Assembly: GCA_002365865.1 (NCBI GenBank)
Contig: DFAQ01000071.1
Location: forward strand, 25,664 to 51,240
Reading direction: 5' to 3'
DNA: 25,577 bases
Origin: Pelotomaculum sp. UBA3102
GTDB lineage: Bacteria > Bacillota > Desulfotomaculia > Desulfotomaculales > Pelotomaculaceae
Shown: in pieces, positions 14,457-22,488 of the stretch
Layout of the letters: each line of letters starts with the position of its first letter
How positions within the stretch are numbered: position 1 is the stretch's first letter
The notes under the pieces: model-generated
What the model was told of the DNA's origin: nothing
What the model saw: only the letters and a program-made list of their open reading frames with translations
Database searches by the model: none
Made by a program: the position numbers and the translations under genes

Positions 14457-15824
14457 GTGGGTGAAATTTCCGGAAGTAAGCCCCCCGGTTATATCGAAAG
14501 TATTATTCTGTCCGGAGCCTTGGAGGGCAATGTATTACCGCTTACGTCCTACTGTAATCTTGGCTGCCTGTTTTGTTCCCACCGCCAGAATCCGCCGGGA
14601 GTGGAGGCCTTACGCATTGCTCCCCGCAGCATGACGGAAATCGAAAAAACCCTTTCTTTTATGGACCCCGGGAGACCGGTGGTGATAGGAGAATCGGCTA
14701 CCAGGATTATTGAGGGCGAGCCCTTTACTCACCCGGAGATTATTGAAATTCTTCACCTGGTTCGCGCTGCATTCCCCGAAACAATGATTCAAATTACCAC
14801 CAACGGCAGCCTGTTGGATGAAAAAATGCTGGAACTTTTAAGCCGGTTGGGCAAGATAGAAATTTGCCTTTCCCTTAATAGTTGCTCTGAGACAGGCAGA
14901 GCCTTATTAATGGGGGACAGCGAACCCGGTCGTGCGGTTAAGAGTGCAAAAATAATGAAAGAATTAAGGTTGCCTTTTCACGGCAGTGTAGTGGCCATGC
15001 CGCACGTGGTGGGATGGCCGGACCTGGAAAATACGGTCAAGTACCTCTGTACCTGCGGTGCTAAAACCGTGCGTGTTTTTCTGCCCGGTTTTACAGCAAT
15101 TTCCGTACCCGTACTGCGTTTTAAGGATATCTTATGGGAACAACTCAATGCCTTTATTTCCCGGCTGCGGAAAGAAACAAGCGTTCCTCTTACTTGTGAA
15201 CCCCCGTTGATAACTGATTTAAAGCCTGAAGTAACGGGCGTAATAGCAGCTTCTCCGGCGGCAAATTCAGGGCTGCGCTCCGGGGACGTGATTGAGGCGG
15301 TAAACGGACGGCCCGTCCTGACCAGGGTTCATGCCTTCAACCTCGTCCTGGAAGCCGGGACGGCCGAGCTGACAGTGGTCAGGAAAGAAAGTCAAAAGAT
15401 ATTGAGAATAGATAAAGAGCCGGGTCGAAAATCCGGCCTGGTAATGGATTACGATCTGGATCCCCGGTTGCCCCGGGATATAAACCGGATGGCGCGAAAA
15501 TACGGGGCTTTAAAGGTGTTGTTGCTGACTTCAGAGCTGGCCTACCCCGTGCTCAGTATGGCTGTGCGGAAATTTTGCGGGGAGAACGTGGCAGCAGCAA
15601 CGGTAAAAAATGATTATTTCGGTGGCTCAATTAAATCTGCTGGACTGCTTACAGTAAATGATTTCAGGGCTGCCCTGGAAAAATATTTTGATGAAAAACC
15701 CGGTCAGAAACCTTCGCTCGTTATGCTTCCCGGCCGGGCTTTCGACCGCCGGGGAAGGGATCTTAAGGGAATATCTGATCGTGAACTGCAAGAAAGATTT
15801 AAAATGCGCTTTGCAATTTTATGA
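14457..15824 (+). CDS. Radical SAM protein with PDZ and DUF512-like C-terminal domain
   Basis: A 455-residue protein. The radical SAM cluster motif is Cys33-x3-Cys37-x2-Cys40 (SYCNLGCLFC), followed by TTNGS and other typical barrel segments (about residues 25-250). A PDZ-like domain spans about 256-320 (GVIAASPAANSGLRSGDVIEAVNGRPV). The C-terminal part resembles DUF512, with VKNDYFGGSIKSAGLLTVNDF and a LVMLPGRAFDRRGRD segment. The relatives I know (COG1625) carry the PDZ domain at the N-terminus, so the order here looks unusual. GTG 14457 follows AAGGAG at 8 bases. The substrate is unknown. Palindromic and DnaA-box-like sequences fill the upstream gap. Confidence 0.85.
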   Translation: MGEISGSKPPGYIESIILSGALEGNVLPLTSYCNLGCLFCSHRQNPPGVEALRIAPRSMTEIEKTLSFMDPGRPVVIGESATRIIEGEPFTHPEIIEILHLVRAAFPETMIQITTNGSLLDEKMLELLSRLGKIEICLSLNSCSETGRALLMGDSEPGRAVKSAKIMKELRLPFHGSVVAMPHVVGWPDLENTVKYLCTCGAKTVRVFLPGFTAISVPVLRFKDILWEQLNAFISRLRKETSVPLTCEPPLITDLKPEVTGVIAASPAANSGLRSGDVIEAVNGRPVLTRVHAFNLVLEAGTAELTVVRKESQKILRIDKEPGRKSGLVMDYDLDPRLPRDINRMARKYGALKVLLLTSELAYPVLSMAVRKFCGENVAAATVKNDYFGGSIKSAGLLTVNDFRAALEKYFDEKPGQKPSLVMLPGRAFDRRGRDLKGISDRELQERFKMRFAIL

Positions 15825-15912
15825 AGTACCGGCATTATTTTTTAACCAGGCAGGAATGTCCGGCTGCGGGAAGAAAATATGAAATAACCTGAATTTAGGA
15901 GGGATAACGGTT

Positions 15913-16344
15913 ATGAAAGTCAAACAAATTTCAATTTTTCTTGAAAACAAGTCCGGCCGCCTGGCCCAGGTAACCAAGGTAATGGGTGAAAATGATATTA
16001 ACATCCGCGCGCTTTCCATTGCTGATACCACTGATTTCGGTATTTTGAGGTTGATTGTAAACGATCCGGACCGGGCCTACCGGGTATTAAAAGAAGCGGG
16101 GTTTACCGCCAGTGCCACCGAAGTAATAGCAGTGGAAGTAACGGATGAACCCGGGGGATTGGCGGAAGTGCTTAAGCTGTTGGAGCGTTTCAACATCAAT
16201 ATCGAGTATCTTTACGCTTTTGTTAAGAAGGCTTCTAATGCGGCTTTGGTGGTGTTCCGGGTGGAACAGCTTGACAAGGCGGTAAAAGTGCTGTTGGAAA
16301 ACAATATCCGTATTCTTGGGGAAAATGAAGTCTATTCGTTATAA
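15913..16344 (+). CDS. Tandem ACT-domain protein
   Basis: This 143-residue protein consists of two ACT domains (about residues 1-68 and 70-143) and nothing else. The first begins KQISIFLENKSGRLAQVTKVM and the second VEVTDEPGGLAEVLKLLERFNINIEYLY, each with the conserved glycine between strand and helix that binds amino-acid ligands. Proteins of this kind are thought to sense amino acids. In related anaerobes similar genes sit beside aryl-acid CoA ligases, but none is here. The ATG at 15913 follows AGGAGGG. The next gene starts 28 bases later, so the two may be co-transcribed. Confidence 0.88.
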   Translation: MKVKQISIFLENKSGRLAQVTKVMGENDINIRALSIADTTDFGILRLIVNDPDRAYRVLKEAGFTASATEVIAVEVTDEPGGLAEVLKLLERFNINIEYLYAFVKKASNAALVVFRVEQLDKAVKVLLENNIRILGENEVYSL

Positions 16345-16371
16345 AATTCGTTGTAAAAGAGGAATTTTATT

Positions 16372-16941
16372 TTGAAAGAAGAGATAAGGAAACAGGTGTT
16401 AAAGGAAAGAAATGCTTTAACTCCTGCCGAGGTTGCCGAAAAAAGTGCCCGGATTATTGAAAAGCTTGTAACAACTAAGGAATACCGGAGTGCCGTCAAT
16501 ATTATGACCTACATTGATTTTCGTAATGAGGTGCAAACCAGGGATTTAATAAAAAGGGCCATAGCCGAGGGAAAAAGGGTTTCGATCCCGGTTGCCGATG
16601 TCGTCAACCGGCAGCTAATACCTTCTTTGCTGGTGGATTACCCTGGTAACCTGCAACCGGGCACCTGGGGAATATTGGAGCCGAAACCCGGGTGTCTGCG
16701 GGCATTGGACCCGTCGGAACCGGACCTGGTTATTGTACCCGGGGTGGCCTATGATCTGAAAGGAAACAGGCTTGGCTACGGCCGTGGTTTTTTTGATCGC
16801 TTTTTAATGCTTGTGAAACCGGGTGCCGTATTTGTGGGCCTGGCTTTTGAGTTTCAGATCAGACCTGCTGTTTTTCCAGAGGCATATGATATTCCCGTTC
16901 ATTTGCTGGTCACTGAAAATCGCTTAATCCGTACAGATTAA
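16372..16941 (+). CDS. 5-formyltetrahydrofolate cyclo-ligase
   Basis: A 189-residue enzyme of the MTHFS / YgfA family, which converts 5-formyl-THF with ATP to 5,10-methenyl-THF in the cytoplasm. The diagnostic motif LGYGRGFFDRFL is at residues 134-145. The N-terminal KEEIRKQVLKERNAL and the PVADVVNRQL region also fit. TTG 16372 is the only good start, 8 bases after AAAGAGG. It lies between the ACT-domain gene and the formate gene cluster. The link to one-carbon metabolism is suggestive, but a 600-bp gap separates it from focA. Confidence 0.93.
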   Translation: MKEEIRKQVLKERNALTPAEVAEKSARIIEKLVTTKEYRSAVNIMTYIDFRNEVQTRDLIKRAIAEGKRVSIPVADVVNRQLIPSLLVDYPGNLQPGTWGILEPKPGCLRALDPSEPDLVIVPGVAYDLKGNRLGYGRGFFDRFLMLVKPGAVFVGLAFEFQIRPAVFPEAYDIPVHLLVTENRLIRTD

Positions 16942-17244
16942 TTTGTTAATTTTTTCTTTAAATAAATTTTCTTGATAAATTTTAGAAAGCAGTTAAAAAT
17001 TAACGTTCAAGTCATAATTGTAAAAGTGTATAAAAAAAACTTCAAATTTTTGTGAATCTGTTAAGCAATTTTTTTTTTATAATGAGTTATAATGAGGTTA
17101 ATTAATAAATCATTCTTATATTGATGCCTGGATTTTTTAAAAAATCTATCAACACGGTGTTTTTGTCTTTTTGGGTAAATTTAACAATTATACCATATCT
17201 TCATATATTAACCAGTTGGTTTTTAATGAGTGTTTGCCGGTATC
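16942..17244. other. AT-rich gene-free region with repeats and a hairpin
   Basis: No coding region is convincing here. The stretch holds long A and T tracts and two copies of TATAATGAG (17078-17086 and 17088-17096), each containing a -10-like TATAAT without a good -35. It also holds the perfect palindrome GATTTTTTAAAAAATC (17131-17146), flanked by TTGAT (17121-17125) and ATCAA (17148-17152), which lengthen the possible stem. It may carry the terminator of the cyclo-ligase gene and the promoter of the focA leader. Confidence 0.5.
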
Positions 17245-17448
17245 CGCCTTTAAAAAATATCCCTGAAAGGTGGTGAGGGGTAAGACCGGAACGGGTTTTT
17301 AAGGTGGTTGCCTTTAACACAAAACTGTAAAGGTTGGAGGTGGTCAGTACAGGGCAGGGAAAAAACAGCCCCAATAATCACATAGTCGAATCTTAAAAGG
17401 TGTGACTGCGTCAGGTGAAGTAGGGGACTTTTAATCATCAGCCTGACA
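17245..17448 (+). ncRNA. Candidate structured leader of focA, class unknown
   Basis: This GC-richer island within AT-rich DNA has no convincing gene. Possible stems are CGCCTTT/AAAGGTG (17245-17251 with 17266-17272), CCTTTA/TAAAGG (17311-17316 with 17328-17333), GGGC/GCCC (about 17352-17372), and GTCAGG/CCTGAC (17410-17415 with 17442-17447) enclosing AAGT/ACTT. It is followed by 90 bases and then the focA ribosome site. I could not match it to a named riboswitch class. Confidence 0.35.
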
Positions 17449-17539
17449 CAGGTATGTACACAATATGTTGCATTATGTATTATCAATTAAGTTATTTTAA
17501 ATGATTCTTAGCGAAGTAATTAGTTAAGGAGGTTTATAA

Positions 17540-18466
17540 ATGGGAATAAATACCCCGGTACAAATGGTAGAGGCAGCCGGAAACGTCGGTAAAGTTAAGG
17601 GTGATTTGCCGATTGCGCAGCTGCTGGTACGTGGTTTCATGGCCGGCGCATACATTGCGGTCGGTGGCGCCTTGTGTACGGTTTGCAGCACGGCGGCTTC
17701 AGCCCACCTCGGTGCGGGTATCGGTAAGCTGATCGCCGGTGCGGTATTCCCGGTAGGCTTAATTGCCATCGTCCTCACCGGTATGGAACTGTTTACCGGT
17801 GACGCGATGCTGGTTCCCATGGCGGCATTACAGGGCAAGAGCACCTGGGGCAAGGTGATCAACAACTGGATCTGGGTTTATATCGGCAACTTAATCGGTT
17901 CGCTGGCCTATGCTTACATGATGGTAAACGGTCCCTTTACTCAAGGTAACTTCGGGGCGGCGGAACCCGGTACTTTCGGTATGACCGCGGTAGGGATTGC
18001 AGTTGGAAAGACGCTGACGTATAAGGCAGCGGAGTCAGGCTTATGGGCCGTTTTCCTGTCCGCCATCGGTTGTAACTTCCTGGTTAACGTCGCTATCCTG
18101 CTGGGTATCGTGTCCAAGGACTTTATCGGCAAGTTCTTCGGTATCTGGTTCCCGATCATGGCTTTCGTTTCCAGCGGTTTTGAGCACTGTGTGGCCAACA
18201 TGTATTTCCTGCCCGCCGGTCTTTGGCTGACTCAGAAATTCCCCGGACTGGTAGATAAGACTGTCGGGGAGGGCCAGTTCTGGAACCCCTTGCTGCACGC
18301 CAACGGCGGGTTGAGCTGGGGTGATGTGTGGATGTGGAATCTCATTCCGGTTACCTTTGGAAATATTGTAGGCGGTATGGTATTCATCGGTTTCATATAT
18401 TATTTCTGCTTCCGTAATGATCTGCCCTCGGCTTCAGCATCTTCAGGCGCAACTGTAAGCAAATAG
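17540..18466 (+). CDS. focA: Formate/nitrite transporter family channel, probably formate
   Basis: A 308-residue polytopic protein of the FNT family (FocA/NirC), which forms pentamers in the cytoplasmic membrane and passes formate or related small anions. Typical blocks are ARGFMAGAYIAVGGAL-like sequence near residues 32-48 (here LVRGFMAGAYIAVGGAL), GMELFTGDAMLVPMAALQGK after the second helix, and GFEHCVANMYFLPAGLW in the fifth-helix region. The ATG at 17540 follows AAGGAGGT. Position before the formate dehydrogenase genes favours formate as the substrate. A long, possibly structured leader precedes it and a large inverted repeat follows, so it may be controlled separately from the dehydrogenase. 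Confidence 0.94.
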   Translation: MGINTPVQMVEAAGNVGKVKGDLPIAQLLVRGFMAGAYIAVGGALCTVCSTAASAHLGAGIGKLIAGAVFPVGLIAIVLTGMELFTGDAMLVPMAALQGKSTWGKVINNWIWVYIGNLIGSLAYAYMMVNGPFTQGNFGAAEPGTFGMTAVGIAVGKTLTYKAAESGLWAVFLSAIGCNFLVNVAILLGIVSKDFIGKFFGIWFPIMAFVSSGFEHCVANMYFLPAGLWLTQKFPGLVDKTVGEGQFWNPLLHANGGLSWGDVWMWNLIPVTFGNIVGGMVFIGFIYYFCFRNDLPSASASSGATVSK

Positions 18467-18500
18467 TAATTTGTTTTTGCGCCGAGAGCGGCCTTCGGTT

Positions 18501-18624
18501 CCGGTTGGTTACCCCCTGAAACAAACAGATTGGCCTTAATTCAAATAAGGTATAAATTAAATCTTTTTTGCTTTTGAAATTTTCGGTTCTCTCTGAATAA
18601 GCATTTTTCAGGGGGACCAACTGG
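18501..18624. repeat. 124-bp element bounded by a 19-bp inverted repeat
   Basis: CCGGTTGGT (18501-18509) pairs with ACCAACTGG (18616-18624) with one G-T pair, and CCCCCTGAAA (18512-18521) pairs perfectly with TTTCAGGGGG (18606-18615). Only TA at 18510-18511 is unpaired between the two blocks. The 84-base interior is AT-rich and has a small CCTTA/TAAGG hairpin and TATAAA at 18551-18556. The right arm ends 4 bases before the ribosome site of the next gene. It could be a MITE-like relic or a folded leader. Confidence 0.75.
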
Positions 18625-18642
18625 CCCGGAAGGAGGTATGGG

Positions 18643-19119
18643 TTGGTGCGGATGTCTGTGCCTGCGATTTTTAGCCTGGTATTAGGCACATTTATCATAA
18701 TATTTACCTATGCAATGAATCCCACTTCAGATTTTTTGTATAAGGCTGTACTGATGCTCCTGGTTCTGGTCGCGGTGCCGCTAGGTTTGAATGTTATGAA
18801 CCGGCGGCACGTTAATTACGTGGCCGATGTTAAAATGGACGGTGTTAAACTGTGCAAGGTAAAAGACCTGGAAAGAATTGGTTCAGGGACTCCGGTACGT
18901 ATTCGCGGCAGGGTGGAGAAAGCGTCGTTTAAGTGGCTGAACCGGCCGCATTTTATAGTAAATGACGGAAGCGGAGCGATTAGGGTCCTCATGTTCGTGG
19001 CTCCGGTTGAAGATATCAAAGCGGGAGACAGTGTAGAAACCATAGGTTCACTGCGCCCGTTCGGCTTTTCCAAAGAAAAGAAGATCTGGGGTTTGAAAAT
19101 GGTGAAAGTGAGCCGGTAA
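18643..19119 (+). CDS. Membrane-anchored OB-fold protein, function unknown
   Basis: A 158-residue protein not recognised by name. Two hydrophobic helices near the N-terminus (about residues 5-22 and 28-47) are followed by a soluble domain (about 60-155). That domain has the pattern of an OB-fold related to nucleic-acid or NfeD-type domains: GTPVRIRGRVE, then HFIVNDGSGAIRVLMF, then AGDSVETIGSLRPFG. TTG 18643 and GTG 18646 both lie well placed after AAGGAGGT, and either gives nearly the same protein. It sits 32 bases before the NuoE-like gene, so co-transcription with the dehydrogenase is likely. A role in membrane attachment or assembly of the complex is speculation. Confidence 0.78.
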   Translation: MVRMSVPAIFSLVLGTFIIIFTYAMNPTSDFLYKAVLMLLVLVAVPLGLNVMNRRHVNYVADVKMDGVKLCKVKDLERIGSGTPVRIRGRVEKASFKWLNRPHFIVNDGSGAIRVLMFVAPVEDIKAGDSVETIGSLRPFGFSKEKKIWGLKMVKVSR

Positions 19120-19151
19120 AAAATTTTAAAACCCGGGAGGAGGGACGATCA

Positions 19152-19643
19152 TTGGCAGCTTGTAAGTGTGGTGGCCAAGCCGAATTGACCCAGCAGGAAA
19201 AAGAGTTGCAAGAACTGTTTGACCAGTACCGCGGTTACAAAGGAGCGCTCATCCCTGTATTACAGGGCGCTCAGGACATCTACGGCTATCTGCCGAAGGA
19301 AGTGCTGGAAAAGATCGCCAAAGAATTAGGTATTCCTTTCAGCAAAGTTTTCGGGGTGACCACTTTTTATGCCCAGTTCCACATGATGCCGCGCGGCCGT
19401 AATATTATTCGCGTGTGTTTGGGTACTGCCTGTCACGTGCGGGGCGGCGCCAAGATCTTTGAAGCCGTCAAAGAGCATTTGGGAGTGGAAAACGGAGAGA
19501 CTACCGAAGATTTGCGCTTTACCCTTGAAACGGTGGCCTGTATTGGTGCCTGCGGTTTATCGCCGTGTATGATGATTAACGAAGATACTCACGGCCGCTT
19601 GGTACCGAACGCGATACCGGATATTTTGAATAAATATGAGTAA
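19152..19643 (+). CDS. NuoE/HydC-like [2Fe-2S] subunit of the formate dehydrogenase complex
   Basis: This 163-residue thioredoxin-like ferredoxin is the 24-kDa-type subunit of NADH-linked complexes. The [2Fe-2S] ligands are Cys89, Cys94, Cys130 and Cys134 (CLGTAC and CIGAC). The helical N-terminus ends in GVTTFYAQFHMMPRG, which is characteristic. TTG 19152 follows GGGAGGAGGG. Two additional cysteines, Cys4 and Cys6, at the N-terminus are not family ligands. The gene is 15 bases before the NuoF-like gene. Together they form a soluble diaphorase module that exchanges electrons with NAD(H) in the cytoplasm. Confidence 0.93.
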   Translation: MAACKCGGQAELTQQEKELQELFDQYRGYKGALIPVLQGAQDIYGYLPKEVLEKIAKELGIPFSKVFGVTTFYAQFHMMPRGRNIIRVCLGTACHVRGGAKIFEAVKEHLGVENGETTEDLRFTLETVACIGACGLSPCMMINEDTHGRLVPNAIPDILNKYE

Positions 19644-19658
19644 GGGAGGTGGATAAGT

Positions 19659-21512
19659 ATGAGTAATTTAAGTGAATTGCGTGTAAAGTTTCAGGAACAA
19701 TACCGGCAAAAGCTTAACCGGCCGCGCATTGTGGTTGGTCTTGGCACCTGCGGTATCGCCGCGGGCGGAGATAAAGTGATGGCTGCTATTAAAGAACAGG
19801 TGGCCGCGCGTGGTTTGGACGTAGATATTGACTTTACCAGCTGTATCGGTATGTGTTACCGGGAGCCGATCGTGGAGATTTCCCTGCCGGGTAAGTCCAG
19901 TGTTATTTATGGTGATATCTTTCCGGATAAAGTTGAAAAACTTCTTGAAAGCCACATTGTTAACCGGGAGCCGGTTTTCGAGTGGGCGGCAATGCAAATT
20001 CCCGGAGACGCCGTTCCTTACGAAGGCCTGGTTACGATGGAAGAGGCACCCTATTATGAAAAGCAGGTGCGTTCGGTAACGTCACGGTTGGGGCGGACAA
20101 ACCCTGAAAGTATCGAAGATTATATTGCCACCGGGGGGTATGAGGGTATTGAAAAAGCCCTGGAGATGGGCCGCCAGGCAATAATCGACGAAGTTAAAAA
20201 GTCCGGCCTGAGAGGCCGCGGCGGCGGCGGTTTCCCCACCGGGACCAAGTGGCAGTTCGTATATAACGCGGTAGGGGATAAAAAGTATGCTGTTTGCAAC
20301 GCCGACGAGGGCGACCCCGGTGCCTTCATGGACCGCAGTGTGTTGGAGGGCGACCCCCACGCGGTGCTGGAAGGGATGATGATCGCCGGTTATGCCATTG
20401 GCGCGGATGAAGGCTATATTTATTGCCGGGCCGAATATCCCCTGGCCATCCGCCGCTTAAACCTGGCTATTGCCGAGGCTGAGAAAATAGGGATCATGGG
20501 TGACAATATCCTGGGTTCCGGGTTTAATTTCCGGGTCAAAATAAAAGCCGGCGCGGGAGCGTTCGTATGCGGTGAAGAAACTGCCCTGCTTAATTCGATT
20601 GAAGGGCAGCGGGGTATGCCGCGGGTGCGGCCGCCGTTCCCTGCCAATAAAGGCTTGTGGCAAAAGCCGACCGTGCTCAATAACGTGGAGACCTATGCCA
20701 ACGTACCGTTTATTATCCGCAAGGGCGGCGATTGGTATGCCGCCATGGGTACCGAAAAGAGCAAGGGCAGTAAGGTATTCTGCCTCACCGGTAAGATTAG
20801 CAACACCGGTCTTTGCGAAGTACCTATGGGGATTACCCTGCGTGACATTATTTTCTCGGTGGGCGGCGGCATTCAGGACGGTAAGAAGTTTAAGGCCGTA
20901 CAAAGCGGCGGTCCCTCCGGCGGATGTCTGCCTGAAGAGCAGCTCGACCTGCCGGTGGACTACGAGTCTCTGACCGCAGCCGGGGCGATCATGGGTTCCG
21001 GCGGCCTGGTCGTGATGGATGAAACCACCTGTATGGTGGATGTGGCGAAGTTCTTCCTTAACTTTACCCAGACGGAGTCCTGCGGCAAGTGCACGCCCTG
21101 CCGTGAAGGAACCAAGCGAATGCTTGAGTTGTTGGAAAAGATTTGCGAGGGCAAGGGTGAACTGGAAGACATCGATAAACTGGATCGCCTGGCCAGGGTA
21201 ATTAAGAGTTCGGCTCTGTGCGGGCTGGGTCAGACCTGCCCCAACCCGATTCTGACCACCCTGCGCTATTTCCGGCACGAGTATGAAGCACACATTGTCG
21301 ACAGGCGTTGCCCGGCAGGAGTATGCAGTGCCCTGCTGGTTTATGTGATTGATGAAGAAAAATGCACCGGTTGCGGGGTCTGCGCCAGGACCTGTCCGAC
21401 CGGAGCGATCACCGGTGAAAAGAAACAGCCGCACACCATTGATCTGGAAAAATGTATCAAGTGCGGCGGATGTATTCAGAAGTGTAAATTTGACGCGATC
21501 AAAAAGGCTTAA
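19659..21512 (+). CDS. NuoF/HydB-like FMN, NADH-binding iron-sulfur subunit
   Basis: A 617-residue protein. Domain order: thioredoxin-like [2Fe-2S] domain (1-120), FMN/NADH fold with GLRGRGGGGFPTGTKW (184-198) and the CNADEGDPGAF segment, SLBB region, a [4Fe-4S] site of Cys475, Cys478, Cys481 and Cys521, and a C-terminal 2[4Fe-4S] ferredoxin (Cys569/572/575/579 and 599/602/605/609). This layout matches HydB/HymB of bifurcating or NADH-linked hydrogenases and formate dehydrogenases rather than plain NuoF. The N-terminal cluster shows only Cys31, Cys62 and Cys66: the first ligand of the usual CxGTxC is Gly (VGLGTCG). The ATG at 19659 follows GGGAGGT. It provides NAD(H) exchange and probably ferredoxin contact. 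Confidence 0.94.
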   Translation: MSNLSELRVKFQEQYRQKLNRPRIVVGLGTCGIAAGGDKVMAAIKEQVAARGLDVDIDFTSCIGMCYREPIVEISLPGKSSVIYGDIFPDKVEKLLESHIVNREPVFEWAAMQIPGDAVPYEGLVTMEEAPYYEKQVRSVTSRLGRTNPESIEDYIATGGYEGIEKALEMGRQAIIDEVKKSGLRGRGGGGFPTGTKWQFVYNAVGDKKYAVCNADEGDPGAFMDRSVLEGDPHAVLEGMMIAGYAIGADEGYIYCRAEYPLAIRRLNLAIAEAEKIGIMGDNILGSGFNFRVKIKAGAGAFVCGEETALLNSIEGQRGMPRVRPPFPANKGLWQKPTVLNNVETYANVPFIIRKGGDWYAAMGTEKSKGSKVFCLTGKISNTGLCEVPMGITLRDIIFSVGGGIQDGKKFKAVQSGGPSGGCLPEEQLDLPVDYESLTAAGAIMGSGGLVVMDETTCMVDVAKFFLNFTQTESCGKCTPCREGTKRMLELLEKICEGKGELEDIDKLDRLARVIKSSALCGLGQTCPNPILTTLRYFRHEYEAHIVDRRCPAGVCSALLVYVIDEEKCTGCGVCARTCPTGAITGEKKQPHTIDLEKCIKCGGCIQKCKFDAIKKA

Positions 21513-21525
21513 GGAGGGAAGGTTA

Positions 21526-22455
21526 TTGGCTAACGTAACCCTGACCATCAATGGCGTACAGGTAACGGTTTCTGAAGGTACTTCCATACTGGACGCCGCA
21601 AGGGGAGCAGGCTTCTTCATTCCCACCCTTTGCCACGACCCGGCAAGCCCTAATTTCGGTGCCTGTCGCATTTGTGTAGTGGAAGTTAAAGGAGCGCGCG
21701 CATTAGTGGCTTCGTGCAGTGCCGCGGCAACAAACGGTATGGTGGTGGAGACAGAGTCTCCCGCGGTTGTGGAAGCAAGGAAAACGATAATTGAATTGCT
21801 TTTGGCCAACCATCCGGCCGACTGCCTGACTTGTGAGAAAAACGGAGACTGCGTTTTACAGGAATATGCCTATCGTTATGATGTAAGGAGTTCCGGTTTC
21901 GAGGGGGAAAGACACAGCTATCCGGTAGATGACTCGAACCCTTATATTATACGGGATATGAATAAATGTATTCTGTGCGGCAAGTGCGTCCGTACCTGTG
22001 AACAGGTGGAAGACCGCCAGGTTATTAACTTTGCCTACCGTGGTTTTAAAACCAAAATTGCTCCGGCTATGGATACCAACCTGGCAGAGTCCGATTGTGT
22101 TTCTTGCGGGCGGTGTGTGGCGGTTTGCCCGGTGGGTGCGCTCACCTATAAATCCATGGCAGGAAAAGGCAGGTCATACGAGATCGAAAAAGATCAGGTT
22201 ACCTGTTCCTTCTGTGATGCCGGATGTCAGTTTAACCTTAATTATAAGGCAGGTAAGGTTATCGGTGTTACCGCCAAAGAACCAGGTTCCGGAAGACCGC
22301 TTTGCCTAAAGGGCAGACTGGGTCTTGAATTGCTTTATAATGAGAAACCGGTGGCACCTATGCTCAAGAAAGACGGTGCCTATGTAGAAGTTCCGTGGGT
22401 TGAAGCCTTGGGCCTGGAGGGTGTACTGGAAAAATTAAAGGAACGGGAAAATTAA
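21526..22455 (+). CDS. Truncated FdhA-N-terminus paralogue / NuoG-like iron-sulfur subunit
   Basis: A 309-residue protein from TTG 21526 (after AAGGAGGG). It is co-linear with the first 310 or so residues of FdhA encoded next door: [2Fe-2S] Cys36/47/50/64, His96-Cys100/103/109 cluster, and two [4Fe-4S] sets (Cys148/151/154/158 and 191/194/197/201). The start of a molybdopterin-type [4Fe-4S] domain follows (Cys227/230/234/260), and then the protein ends where the catalytic domain would begin. No molybdopterin or catalytic residue is present, so it is an electron-wiring subunit. The frame runs open upstream into the NuoF-like gene, but that extension is out of frame with the real gene. It probably arose by local duplication. 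Confidence 0.9.
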   Translation: MANVTLTINGVQVTVSEGTSILDAARGAGFFIPTLCHDPASPNFGACRICVVEVKGARALVASCSAAATNGMVVETESPAVVEARKTIIELLLANHPADCLTCEKNGDCVLQEYAYRYDVRSSGFEGERHSYPVDDSNPYIIRDMNKCILCGKCVRTCEQVEDRQVINFAYRGFKTKIAPAMDTNLAESDCVSCGRCVAVCPVGALTYKSMAGKGRSYEIEKDQVTCSFCDAGCQFNLNYKAGKVIGVTAKEPGSGRPLCLKGRLGLELLYNEKPVAPMLKKDGAYVEVPWVEALGLEGVLEKLKEREN

Positions 22456-22488
22456 TTTTTAATTATCGGATATAAAAAATTAAAAAGT

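Noticed and set aside
17245..17448. THF, T-box or SRP-like RNA before focA
   Set aside because: The characteristic conserved blocks of these classes could not be found.
17250..17486. A 78-residue minus-strand open frame in the focA leader
   Set aside because: No ribosome site, no recognisable motif, and the region looks like structured non-coding sequence.
21349..21525. Upstream extension of the NuoG-like protein to an ATG at 21349
   Set aside because: The extension lies inside the NuoF-like gene in another frame. TTG 21526 has a perfect ribosome site and the product then matches the FdhA N-terminus from residue 1.
20457..21809. A 450-residue minus-strand open frame opposite the NuoF-like and NuoG-like genes
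   Set aside because: It crosses two real genes, has no recognisable domain, and reflects the codon bias of the opposite strand.
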